Shown here piece by piece: positions 6,391-13,162 of a stretch of DNA of 13,162 nt. The notes beneath the pieces were generated by a model that did not search any database, was not told where the DNA came from, and saw only the letters and a program-made list of their open reading frames with translations. Source of the DNA: an uncultured Caulobacterales bacterium (GTDB lineage Bacteria; Pseudomonadota; Alphaproteobacteria; Caulobacterales; Maricaulaceae); NCBI GenBank assembly GCA_937981945.1, contig CALJNJ010000104.1, positions 1-13,162 on the forward strand. The letters are read 5' to 3'. Made by a program: the position numbers and the translations under genes. How positions within the stretch are numbered: the stretch's first letter is position 1; the number at the start of each line of letters is the position of its first letter.

Positions 6391-7972
6391 CCGGAGCAGC
6401 GGCTTTCACGTCATCTGTAACCTGGCTTTCAAACTTCGCAAAATTGTCGATGAACATGCCGACCAATTTCTGAGCTTGTGCATCATAGGCTGCGCCGTCA
6501 GACCAAGTGCTGCGCGGGGTCAAAAGTCCGGCGTCAACGCCTTTAATGGCGACAGGAACATCGAAACCGAAATTTTTGTCCCGGCGATATTCCGCAGAGT
6601 TCAATTCTCCGCTCAGAGCTGCGTTCAGCATGGTTCGCGTTGCCTTGATGGGCATACGATGACCGGTGCCGTAAGGACCGGCGGTCCAGCCCGTATTGAC
6701 GATCCAGCAATTCACATTGTGCTCAGCAATCAAATCGCGCAGCAATTCACCATAAATAACCGGGTGACGCGGCATAAACGGCGCCCCAAAGCAAGCAGAG
6801 AAGGTTGCCGTCGGTTCCGTCACGCCTTTTTCAGTGCCCGCGACTTTAGCCGTGTAGCCTGATAAGAAGTGGTACATGGCCTGTTGCGGCGTTAATTTTG
6901 CAATTGGCGGCAAAACGCCAAAGGCGTCAGCGGTCAGCATAATCAAATTTTTGGGCTGTCCGCAGCGGCCTGTGGGGCTCGCATTGGGAATGGCTGTCAA
7001 ATCATACGCACCCCGGCTGTTTTCAGCCAAAGAGCCGTCATCGAAATCCAGTTCACGGGTTAGGGGATCCATGACGACGTTTTCAAGAACCGTGCCCCAC
7101 ATGGATGTGGTAGCGTAAATCTCAGGCTCAGACTCTGCCGATAAACGGATCATTTTCGCGTAGCAGCCGCCTTCGAAGTTGAATAGGCCATTTTCAGACC
7201 AGCCGTGCTCGTCATCACCGACTAATGTACGATCGGGATTGGCTGAGAGGGTGGTTTTCCCGGTACCGGAAAGGCCAAAGAAAATGGCACTATTGTCGTC
7301 ATCGTCAACATTGACGGAGCAATGCATCGGCATGACGCGCTTTTCGGGCAGCAAGTAATTCATAATTGAGAAGACGGATTTTTTAGTTTCGCCGGCATAA
7401 GACGTCCCGCCGATCAAGACGACTTTGTCTTTCATGTTCACGGCGATAACGGTTTCGGAGCGTACGCCATGACGGGCAGGGTTGGCTCTAAAGCTCGGCA
7501 AATTAATGATTGTGTATTCGTGTTTATACGTTTTGAGCTCTTCCGCCGTCGGTTGACGAAGGAGGTGGTGGACGAAAAGTCCGTGCCACGCGTATTCTGT
7601 AATGATTTGCACCGGCAGGCGGTGTTCAGGATCAGCGCCGCCAAATGTATCTTGGCCGTATAGCTTCAAGCCTTTCATATGGGCTTCGAAATCTTCACGT
7701 AATGCGGCAAATTGTTCAGGAGAGATGTGATCAGTGGCTTCCCACCAGACTTTATCCTCGGTTTCTTCATCGCGAACCACAAATTTGTCTGTGGCGGAGC
7801 GGCCGGTGTGTTTGCCGGTTTTCACGACTATAGCGCCGCCCTTGGCAACCTCAGCATTTTCTTCACGAACAGCAGTTTCGTAAAAGTATGCCGGGCTTCT
7901 GTTCCATTCGATATTGTAGTCAGCGGTAAAGCCGGGCACATTTAGTGCCCGAACAGACGAGTTGGTCGTCAT
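6380..7972 (-). CDS. pckA: ATP-dependent phosphoenolpyruvate carboxykinase
   Basis: Encodes 530 residues, the full length of bacterial ATP-type PEPCK. It converts oxaloacetate and ATP to PEP, CO2 and ADP, the first committed step of gluconeogenesis from TCA intermediates. Visible landmarks: substrate-site [10 protein letters not shown] (55-64), [13 protein letters not shown] (187-199), the P-loop GLSGTGKT (233-240, K239), VGDDEHGW (251-258) with metal-binding aspartates, [10 protein letters not shown] (264-273), and the adenine-region block [17 protein letters not shown] (426-442). AAGGGA lies 7 bases before ATG 7972. The end overlaps the HAD gene. The upstream region carries an 18-bp palindrome that could be a regulator site. 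No broken motifs; assignment is certain. Confidence 0.98.
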   Translation of the reverse strand: MTTNSSVRALNVPGFTADYNIEWNRSPAYFYETAVREENAEVAKGGAIVVKTGKHTGRSATDKFVVRDEETEDKVWWEATDHISPEQFAALREDFEAHMKGLKLYGQDTFGGADPEHRLPVQIITEYAWHGLFVHHLLRQPTAEELKTYKHEYTIINLPSFRANPARHGVRSETVIAVNMKDKVVLIGGTSYAGETKKSVFSIMNYLLPEKRVMPMHCSVNVDDDDNSAIFFGLSGTGKTTLSANPDRTLVGDDEHGWSENGLFNFEGGCYAKMIRLSAESEPEIYATTSMWGTVLENVVMDPLTRELDFDDGSLAENSRGAYDLTAIPNASPTGRCGQPKNLIMLTADAFGVLPPIAKLTPQQAMYHFLSGYTAKVAGTEKGVTEPTATFSACFGAPFMPRHPVIYGELLRDLIAEHNVNCWIVNTGWTAGPYGTGHRMPIKATRTMLNAALSGELNSAEYRRDKNFGFDVPVAIKGVDAGLLTPRSTWSDGAAYDAQAQKLVGMFIDNFAKFESQVTDDVKAAAPDAA

Positions 7973-8106
7973 GGTGATATCCCTTATCCATTCCCTCTTC
8001 TGCAGGTGCGCCCGAACTAGCAGAATTCGATTTGATTGCCAGAGCAGATATCAAAAAATAGCTAAAAAATATGTAATAAATTCAAGTATTTAACATGACA
8101 GCGCTG
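7973..8106 (-). promoter_or_regulatory. pckA promoter/leader region
   Basis: This is 134 non-coding bases between gst and pckA, with an AT-rich core at about 8050-8092. On the minus strand TTGAAT (8085-8080) is a possible -35, followed at 17-19 bases by weak -10 candidates (GCTATT to TATTTT). The promoter position is therefore only approximate. The AAGGGA ribosome site is at 7985-7980. Confidence 0.4.
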
Positions 8107-8111
8107 TCATG
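8094..8111. promoter_or_regulatory. Perfect 18-bp palindrome, LacI-family-operator-like
   Basis: CATGACAGCGCTGTCATG is identical on both strands. Its core TGACAGCGCTGTCA (8096-8109) fits the LacI/GalR operator template, with outer TG..CA, inner A and T and a central CG. It begins 121 bases upstream of the pckA start and overlaps the last bases, including the stop, of the gst gene. In Sinorhizobium the LacI-family regulator PckR controls pckA, which makes an operator plausible. A terminator is less likely because no T-run follows on the minus strand. Binding and regulator identity are inference. Confidence 0.5.
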
Positions 8112-8739
8112 CTTGGGATGAAGGCCTGTCTGAAACCTTTTTATGCCAGCTGTGTAGCGCTTTCAGGCCATCAGAAGGAGATGACTTAATCCAGGCTGAA
8201 AAATCCACGCAAACTAAGGCCGTAATGTCAGCCAAAGAGTAGTTATCGCCGGCAATAAAGGGACTTTTTGACAGATGTTCATCCAAATCCTCGAAGAAAT
8301 ATTGCAATCTTTCCCGGCCCCGCGCGGCAAGCTCCGGTAATTGTTCAATATTCCGGGCGCCGGTCATGGCTCTGCCCTTCATGTGCGGTGAGGTGTTGCG
8401 TAAGACTTCGGCAACAGCGGCCAGGCCTTCAAATTCGCAGCGCCAATTCCATTCCAGAATATGAGCGCGCTCATAAGCATCGCGCCCCATAAGCGGCGGC
8501 TCCGAATATAAGGATTCGACATAAGAGGCGATGGCGACGTTTTCGGTTATGGTTCGGCCGTCTTCCGTTACAAGTGCCGGGACCGCGCAGCGCGGGTTGA
8601 TGGCTCTGAATTCCGGCCCTAATTGTTCTCCGGTTCGCAGATCAACTTGCTTACAGTCATATTCCACACCTTTTTCCGCTAAGAATATACGGGCTCTTCG
8701 CGGACTTGGGGCGGCTTGATAATCATAGAGGGTCAACAT
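8107..8739 (-). CDS. Glutathione S-transferase family protein (distal gene of the trio)
   Basis: Encodes 210 residues, a standard soluble GST of thioredoxin-fold domain plus helical domain. The N-terminal domain shows APSPRRARIFLAEKG (10-24) with S12 as candidate glutathione-activating serine, INPRCAVPAL (47-56) with the cis-proline P54, and the glutathione-binding ENVAIASYVE (66-75). The C-terminal domain has the N-capping block SLADITA (168-174) with D171. It probably conjugates or reduces an electrophile with glutathione; substrate unknown. AAGGTG precedes ATG 8739, and the VOC stop is only 3 bases upstream, so it is the last gene of the GST-VOC-GST unit. It resembles the other GST here only in the shared fold, so it is not a recent tandem copy. 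Confidence 0.9.
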   Translation of the reverse strand: MLTLYDYQAAPSPRRARIFLAEKGVEYDCKQVDLRTGEQLGPEFRAINPRCAVPALVTEDGRTITENVAIASYVESLYSEPPLMGRDAYERAHILEWNWRCEFEGLAAVAEVLRNTSPHMKGRAMTGARNIEQLPELAARGRERLQYFFEDLDEHLSKSPFIAGDNYSLADITALVCVDFSAWIKSSPSDGLKALHSWHKKVSDRPSSQA

Positions 8740-8742
8740 AGG

Positions 8743-9171
8743 TCACCTTGCAAAAATTTGGTTTGGGTCTTTGAATGCTTTGAATTCTAAGGCGTTGCCT
8801 GACGGATCGTAAAAGAACATTGTCGCTTGTTCGCCGACTTCGCCTTTAAAACGGATATACGGATCAATCACAAATTCAGTCTGTAAATCCGTAAGCTTGG
8901 CGGCTAATTTATGCCAATGATCCCAAGTCAAAACGGCGCCGAAATGGCGAACGGGAACGTTTTTACCATCAACATCATTGGCAGTAATATCGGTCAGTTC
9001 TTGGGGTTTGACATGAAACGATAATTGGTGTCCGAAAAAATCGAAATCGATCCAGCTATCGGCTTCGCGGCCTTGGCCGCATCCGAGAATATCGACGTAA
9101 AACGTTCGGGTTTCTTCGATGTCGCGAATTGGCGCCGCCAAATGAAAGGCAAGAGCCGTCAACTCACTCAT
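8743..9171 (-). CDS. VOC-superfamily protein, COG3565-type predicted dioxygenase/glyoxalase
   Basis: Encodes 142 residues made of paired beta-alpha-beta-beta-beta modules of the vicinal-oxygen-chelate fold. The opening [19 protein letters not shown] (7-25) puts candidate metal ligand H10 on the first strand. The blocks [14 protein letters not shown] (40-53), [18 protein letters not shown] (73-90) with H76, and [19 protein letters not shown] (115-133) with E129 complete a H/H/E metal site. The pattern matches the COG3565 group, annotated only as predicted extradiol-dioxygenase-like. It could be a metal-dependent lyase, isomerase or dioxygenase; the substrate is unknown. Its ATG overlaps the upstream GST stop (ATGA) and it precedes the downstream GST by 3 bases, which points to a glutathione-linked role. 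Confidence 0.87.
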   Translation of the reverse strand: MSELTALAFHLAAPIRDIEETRTFYVDILGCGQGREADSWIDFDFFGHQLSFHVKPQELTDITANDVDGKNVPVRHFGAVLTWDHWHKLAAKLTDLQTEFVIDPYIRFKGEVGEQATMFFYDPSGNALEFKAFKDPNQIFAR

Positions 9172-9803
9172 GAAACGTCAGGACCAAAGGCGTAGTCGCC
9201 GCCTTTTTCAAGAGCCTTAAGATAGGCGGGCCGTTTATGGATTTTTTCGACATATTCAACACAGGCGTCATATCCCAACAGACGCCCGCGGGCTTTGGCG
9301 GCTTCAAGCGGGAAGATCATCATGAAATCGGCACCGGTCAATTCGTCTCCGACCATATAATGGCTGCGGATCAGGTGATATTCGATGTAATCCAACTGGG
9401 CCTTAATCTCATTCATAATAATTGGAGTCAGCGGCGCGGCGGCTTCACCTAAATAGCCGGTATAGAGCGCCAATAAGAACGGCAGCATGGCCGAGCCTTC
9501 GGCGTAATGCATGAAATGACGGTAAAGCAAATAATCTTCAGTGCCTGCCTCAGGAATAAATCGCCCTTCGCCGTGGTTTTCCAAAATATATTCGACAATG
9601 GCCCCGGTCTCAGCGATCACGTTATCACCGTCGGTGATAACCGGTGACTTCCCGAGCGGGTGGATGGCTTTTAGTTCCGCGGGTGCACGGTTCGTCGTTT
9701 TATCCCGTTCGTAACGCTTAATTTCATAGTCGGAGCCAAGTTCTTCGAGCAGCCAAAGAATGCGTTGTGAGCGTGAATTATTGAGGTGATGAACAGTAAT
9801 CAT
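9168..9803 (-). CDS. Glutathione S-transferase family protein (first gene of the trio)
   Basis: Encodes 211 residues with both GST domains. The N-terminal domain carries [19 protein letters not shown] (5-23), the Gtt1-like pattern with S10 or S12 as catalytic serine. HPLGKSPVI (48-56) contains cis-proline P54, and [11 protein letters not shown] (64-74) is the glutathione gamma-glutamyl site. The helical domain has the N-capping box LTGADFMM (155-162) with D159. The likely role is glutathione-dependent detoxification or peroxide/thiol metabolism in the cytoplasm. The start has no strong Shine-Dalgarno. The end overlaps the VOC start by 4 bp. It lies 66 bases after the M1 peptidase, so read-through from the envelope genes is possible. 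Confidence 0.92.
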   Translation of the reverse strand: MITVHHLNNSRSQRILWLLEELGSDYEIKRYERDKTTNRAPAELKAIHPLGKSPVITDGDNVIAETGAIVEYILENHGEGRFIPEAGTEDYLLYRHFMHYAEGSAMLPFLLALYTGYLGEAAAPLTPIIMNEIKAQLDYIEYHLIRSHYMVGDELTGADFMMIFPLEAAKARGRLLGYDACVEYVEKIHKRPAYLKALEKGGDYAFGPDVS

Positions 9804-9869
9804 AGGCCGGAGTATCGACCTAATTCACAGCTTTGGCAATAAGGATAATCTCTGTTTTTTTAAAAGTGA
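9804..9869 (-). other. 66-base gap between the M1 peptidase and the GST trio
   Basis: I see no hairpin followed by a T-run on the minus strand and no well-formed promoter. Either the trio is co-transcribed with the upstream genes or its promoter is weak or lies inside the M1 gene. Confidence 0.35.
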
Positions 9870-12416
9870 TCAGTCCGCAAAGGCGTCACGAATTCGCTGA
9901 AGCGTTTTGCTCACCAATCCGTCTTCCGTGGAATTATTGTCGTTAGCGGGAGCAGAGTCGTCATCGCTTGGTTCACCCAAAGGCAATTCTTTTGAACTTG
10001 TATCGCGCCGGTCTTTGCCGGAGTGTAGATCCTCCAACATTTCTGCCATCAAATCCTTTGACTTGCGATTGCTTTTGTAAAGCTCGAGCCGCGCCGACGC
10101 GATCGAAGACGGGAAGGAGTTATTGCTGTAATCAGCATCAGCTGTCTGATGTGCCTTATCAAGCTCTATAGATTTCAATGGCTTATCGGTCACAATTAGT
10201 TTTGTAACAGCATCAGGATTTCGTCGCCACAGCTCCGCCGGAAGCATCATGTCTTCGACGCGGCCGTCTTTATAGGATAAGGTTAATGGCAGCGGCGATA
10301 TCAATCCGCCAAGGTTTTCAAAGTCTGCAAAATAGAGGTATTTCCCGTCTTTTAGGGCTCGTTTGAACGCCTTTTTCTCCTTGTCACTCAGGCCTTCCAA
10401 AAAGCTTTTATAGCTTTTTTCATCTTTTGGTGTTGCCGTGAATTTGTCGTTCTTATTGTAGAAATCTTTGAGGTTTTCAAAGCGGTCCGTCCGAATGGCC
10501 AGTCCTTCTTCGCGGTTTCTGCGCTGGGTTATGTTTTCGGGATATGTTTCCAAATCCTCTTTTCGATCTTTGATCTCTTTGATTTTCGGATCCTGACCGG
10601 AGATTTGGTATTCTCTGACATCTGAGAGCGCAATATCAACGTGATCCGTACTATAGAACCAGCCCCGCCAGAACCAATCCAAGTCGACAGCTGAGGCGTC
10701 TTCCATGGTTCTGAAAAAGTCTGACGGTGTCGGACGTTTGAACTTCCAGCGATTGGAATATTCCCGAAAAGCAAAATCAAATTGTTCCCGGCCCATTACG
10801 GTTTCGCGCAAAACAATCAGAGCGGCAGCGGGCTTGGCATAGGCATTGGAGCCAAACTGCAGAACACTGTCCGACTGTGTCATGATCGGCACCTGATTGT
10901 CGTCCGTCATATAGGTGGTGATTTGATCAAGTGGGTTTTGCATATTGCTGCGAATTGGGAAGTTTTCCTCCCACTCATATTCAGCCATATATTCCAAAAA
11001 TGTATTGATCCCTTCATCCATCCAGGTCCATTCCCGTTCATCCGAGTTGACGGTCATCGGAAAATAGATATGCCCGATTTCGTGAATGATCACGCCGATC
11101 AGGCCATATTTCGTGTTGCGGGAATAGGTAATATCGCCGGTTTTTTCGTCTTCAGTCGGTCGGTAGCCGTTAAATGTAATCATCGGATATTCCATGCCGC
11201 CGCGTTCCCATGCGTTGACCGATTGAGCGGTGGGATAGGGATAGTTGAAGGCGAAACGGTTATAGACGTCCATAGTATGGACTACGGAATGGGTCGAATA
11301 TTTGGACCAAATCGGCTCCGCTTCATTGGGATAAAACGACATAGCCAAGACTTCCGGATTGTCAGGGTCATCCTGTCTGAAACGCATGGCGTCCCAAATG
11401 TACTTACGGGAGCTTGACCAGGCGAAATCCCGAACATTCTCTGCCTCAAATCGCCACGTTTTCGTGCCGGAGGCCTTGGATTTTTCGTTTTTCTTGGCTT
11501 CTTCCGGTGAGACAATGAAGGTAATTTCTTCTTCATTGGCGTTATCCAGACGTCTTTGCTGTTCAGCGCTTAAAATTTCGTCCGGATTTTGCAAAACGCC
11601 GGTGGCAGAAACGACATGGTCTGCCGGAACGGTGAGATTGACTTCATAATCGCCAAATTCCAACGTGAACTCACCGCGGCCCAGGAATTGTTTGTTCTGC
11701 CAGCCTTTATAATCGGTATAAGACGCCAGCCGTGGAAACCATTGCGCGAGGCCAAATATGTAGTTGTCGTCCTTTTCGAAATATTCGAAACCGCCGCGGC
11801 CGCCGATGACTTCTTCATCGATAATATTGTGATCCCAATCCACGGAAAACGATATGGTTTCCTCTGGATCAAGTGTTTCGGGCAGGTTTATCCGCATCAT
11901 TGTATCATTGACGGAATAGCTGAGCGCATTTCCGTCTGAATCTTCAATAGCGCCGAATTCAAACCCATAATTTCGGTCTTCGAAGCCCTGATATCGCTCC
12001 AGAGCGGCGAAACTGTAACTGTCGCCGCCATCGGCTTTGTCGCGCCGCGTACCGACAGCGCTTGATGTTTCGCTCATACGGGCCATTGATCCGTCTTTGA
12101 AACGGTTTTGATCAAGGGCGAGCCATAAATAGTTCAGCTTATCGGGCGAATTATTCGTATAAGTGATCTCCATTTCAGCCGAGATACGCTGTTTCTTTTC
12201 GTCAAGCTTGGCATCGATAATATAATCAACTTTTTGCTGCCAATAGAGAGGGCCCGGCGCTCCCGACGCTGTCCTAAACGCATTGGGTGAGGGAAGTTCT
12301 TGATCTAATTGCCGAAATTTTGCCGCTTTATCGGTTTCAGACCCGATAAATGTCTGCGCCGAGGCTGTTATCGTTAAAGCCGGCAGCAAAGCCGCCGCAA
12401 ATACAAATTTCTTCAT
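9870..12416 (-). CDS. Secreted M1-family zinc metallopeptidase
   Basis: Encodes 848 residues. A clear signal peptide (KK start, hydrophobic 4-15, cleavage after ASA at 18-20) sends it to the periplasm or outside. The gluzincin motif is H445-E-I-G-H449 with third zinc ligand E468, exactly 18 residues after H449. GGMEYP (406-411) stands in for GAMEN; E409, which binds the substrate N-terminus, is kept and N becomes Y. Y526 in NAYAKPA is the likely transition-state tyrosine. The N-terminal beta domain covers about 60-300. WFWRGWFYSTDHVD (581-594) is a block I associate with this M1 subgroup. Residues 600-848 form a charged extension with an acidic, low-complexity linker (DDDSAPANDNN, 818-828). 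It likely trims peptides as an aminopeptidase. It overlaps the glycosyltransferase by 4 bp. Confidence 0.93.
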   Translation of the reverse strand: MKKFVFAAALLPALTITASAQTFIGSETDKAAKFRQLDQELPSPNAFRTASGAPGPLYWQQKVDYIIDAKLDEKKQRISAEMEITYTNNSPDKLNYLWLALDQNRFKDGSMARMSETSSAVGTRRDKADGGDSYSFAALERYQGFEDRNYGFEFGAIEDSDGNALSYSVNDTMMRINLPETLDPEETISFSVDWDHNIIDEEVIGGRGGFEYFEKDDNYIFGLAQWFPRLASYTDYKGWQNKQFLGRGEFTLEFGDYEVNLTVPADHVVSATGVLQNPDEILSAEQQRRLDNANEEEITFIVSPEEAKKNEKSKASGTKTWRFEAENVRDFAWSSSRKYIWDAMRFRQDDPDNPEVLAMSFYPNEAEPIWSKYSTHSVVHTMDVYNRFAFNYPYPTAQSVNAWERGGMEYPMITFNGYRPTEDEKTGDITYSRNTKYGLIGVIIHEIGHIYFPMTVNSDEREWTWMDEGINTFLEYMAEYEWEENFPIRSNMQNPLDQITTYMTDDNQVPIMTQSDSVLQFGSNAYAKPAAALIVLRETVMGREQFDFAFREYSNRWKFKRPTPSDFFRTMEDASAVDLDWFWRGWFYSTDHVDIALSDVREYQISGQDPKIKEIKDRKEDLETYPENITQRRNREEGLAIRTDRFENLKDFYNKNDKFTATPKDEKSYKSFLEGLSDKEKKAFKRALKDGKYLYFADFENLGGLISPLPLTLSYKDGRVEDMMLPAELWRRNPDAVTKLIVTDKPLKSIELDKAHQTADADYSNNSFPSSIASARLELYKSNRKSKDLMAEMLEDLHSGKDRRDTSSKELPLGEPSDDDSAPANDNNSTEDGLVSKTLQRIRDAFAD

Positions 12417-13162
12417 TGTTTCTCACTGTGGTGCAGTTCGTATAATTTTGCTTCTTTTAGAAAGGCGTAATGGGCGCAATTGACGGATAATATGAAACCC
12501 CTCATGCCCGACATGAAATGCCTTTTAGCAAGATAATATTTAAGAAACACCAACGGGAAGATTGCAATTATTCGCAACCGCGACGCGAATTTATTTTTTT
12601 CAAAATTGTCTCGCGCTTTTAAGGACGAATATTTGTTGTTTTTTTGCACCGCAAGCGCGACGGATTTTTCCCCGAAATGGGTGATAAAGCCTCTGGCTTT
12701 TATAGTCTTTCCGGCCACTAATTGCGGTATGTGAACCCGAGCTTCACCATAGTTGAATTTCGACCGTTTAAAGGCTTTTACGCGATGGGAATATTTAACA
12801 CCTTTGTGGTGCACCCGGCCCATAAAATATTCGCGAATTTCCACATCGAGCGCGTCGGCATTGTCCGCCTCAATTGTCGCTTTTATGAACGATTTAAGTT
12901 CGTCATTGACCTCTTCGTCGGCATCAAGGCTGAGCACCCAATCTTCGCTGCAATGGGTCAACGCAAAAGAGCGCTGATCAAACTCATCGATCCAATCTTT
13001 CTCGATGACGTTATCGGTGTAAGTTTTTGATATTTCTTTTGTTTTATCCGTACTGCCGGAGTCAATAACGACAATGTCTTTGAAGTCTTTGACGCTTTCC
13101 AGCGCCCGCCCAATATGCGCTTCTTCGTTAAGCGCGATAATATAAACGGACGCCGGTATCAC
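12413..13162 (-). CDS. Family 2 glycosyltransferase, WaaE/KdtX-like (LPS core), reaching the right edge
   Basis: At least 249 residues. The frame reaches the last base, where the edge codon is GTG; it may be the true start, because family members begin just before SVYIIALNEE, but upstream sequence is needed. The GT-A nucleotide-binding features are VYIIALNEEAHIGRALESV (6-24), VVIDSGSTDKT (31-41) and the metal-binding DAD at 80-82 in LSLDADEE. This pattern matches the beta-1,4-glucosyltransferase group that includes WaaE/KdtX, acting on the inner core of lipopolysaccharide at the cytoplasmic face. The C-terminus (about 195-240) has hydrophobic, amphipathic helices with a KYYLAKRHFMSGMRGFILSV block suited to membrane docking. 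TGA overlaps the M1 start (ATGA). Acceptor sugar is unknown. Confidence 0.88.
   Translation of the reverse strand: MIPASVYIIALNEEAHIGRALESVKDFKDIVVIDSGSTDKTKEISKTYTDNVIEKDWIDEFDQRSFALTHCSEDWVLSLDADEEVNDELKSFIKATIEADNADALDVEIREYFMGRVHHKGVKYSHRVKAFKRSKFNYGEARVHIPQLVAGKTIKARGFITHFGEKSVALAVQKNNKYSSLKARDNFEKNKFASRLRIIAIFPLVFLKYYLAKRHFMSGMRGFILSVNCAHYAFLKEAKLYELHHSEKQ

Noticed and set aside
6221..6862. 213-codon plus-strand open frame across the HAD/pckA junction
   Set aside because: Antisense shadow of two well-supported genes, with no family motifs.
8094..8111. The palindrome as an intrinsic terminator for the gst gene
   Set aside because: No T-run follows on the minus strand and the palindrome has no natural loop; an operator fits better, though this is not proven.
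9855..9861. Run of seven T on the plus strand as a terminator
   Set aside because: No plus-strand gene ends upstream and no GC-rich hairpin precedes it.
10782..11417. 211-codon open frame on the plus strand inside the M1 peptidase gene
   Set aside because: It is antisense to a clear peptidase with intact catalytic motifs, and its composition (runs of His, Ile, Phe, Val) is what antisense of this gene gives; no recognisable domain.
1..13162. tRNA, rRNA, CRISPR array, insertion sequence, toxin-antitoxin or defence genes
   Set aside because: Scanned by eye on both strands; no cloverleaf, regular repeat-spacer pattern, terminal inverted repeats with transposase, or defence-type domains were seen.

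Overview
The window reads as ordinary chromosomal DNA of a Gram-negative bacterium, most likely an alphaproteobacterium of the Caulobacterales/Maricaulales (Hyphomonadaceae-like) type with moderate GC. The grounds are the protein flavours: ATP-type PEP carboxykinase, an RhlE helicase ending in the GFGDxVPAF element, a COG3565-type VOC protein, an M1 peptidase with a GGMEY motif, and a left-edge protein laid out like the polarity factor TipN. The order-level placement is inference. I see no rRNA, tRNA, IS element, prophage, CRISPR array or recognisable defence system.

Left part (1-3496). A minus-strand membrane protein with a TTG start runs off the left edge; it has a charged N-terminus, then two membrane helices, then the start of a helical region. 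Diverging from it is an 80-residue winged-helix-like protein. Next is a minus-strand CPBP membrane protease. Diverging from that is a tight plus-strand pair: an orphan Hpt phosphotransfer protein followed after 1 base by a membrane-anchored alpha/beta hydrolase.

Middle (3493-7972). An RhlE-type DEAD-box helicase (minus) diverges from a beta-carbonic anhydrase (plus). The carbonic anhydrase meets a HAD hydrolase tail to tail. The HAD gene overlaps the end of pckA by 11 bp, so pckA-HAD is probably one operon. Upstream of pckA is a perfect 18-bp palindrome that fits the LacI-family operator template.

Right part (8107-13162, all minus). Reading order is LPS-core-type glycosyltransferase, secreted M1 metallopeptidase (4-bp overlap), a 66-bp gap, GST, VOC protein (4-bp overlap), GST (3-bp gap), then the pckA promoter region. 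The GST-VOC-GST trio looks like a translationally coupled detoxification unit. PckA and carbonic anhydrase serve central carbon and CO2/bicarbonate metabolism; glycosyltransferase and peptidase serve the cell envelope.

Packing is tight: all three convergent gene pairs overlap at their stop codons. I found no clear new multi-gene system. The best leads are the TipN-like protein and its small neighbour, the operator-like palindrome before pckA, the Hpt-hydrolase pair, and the interlocked convergent stops.
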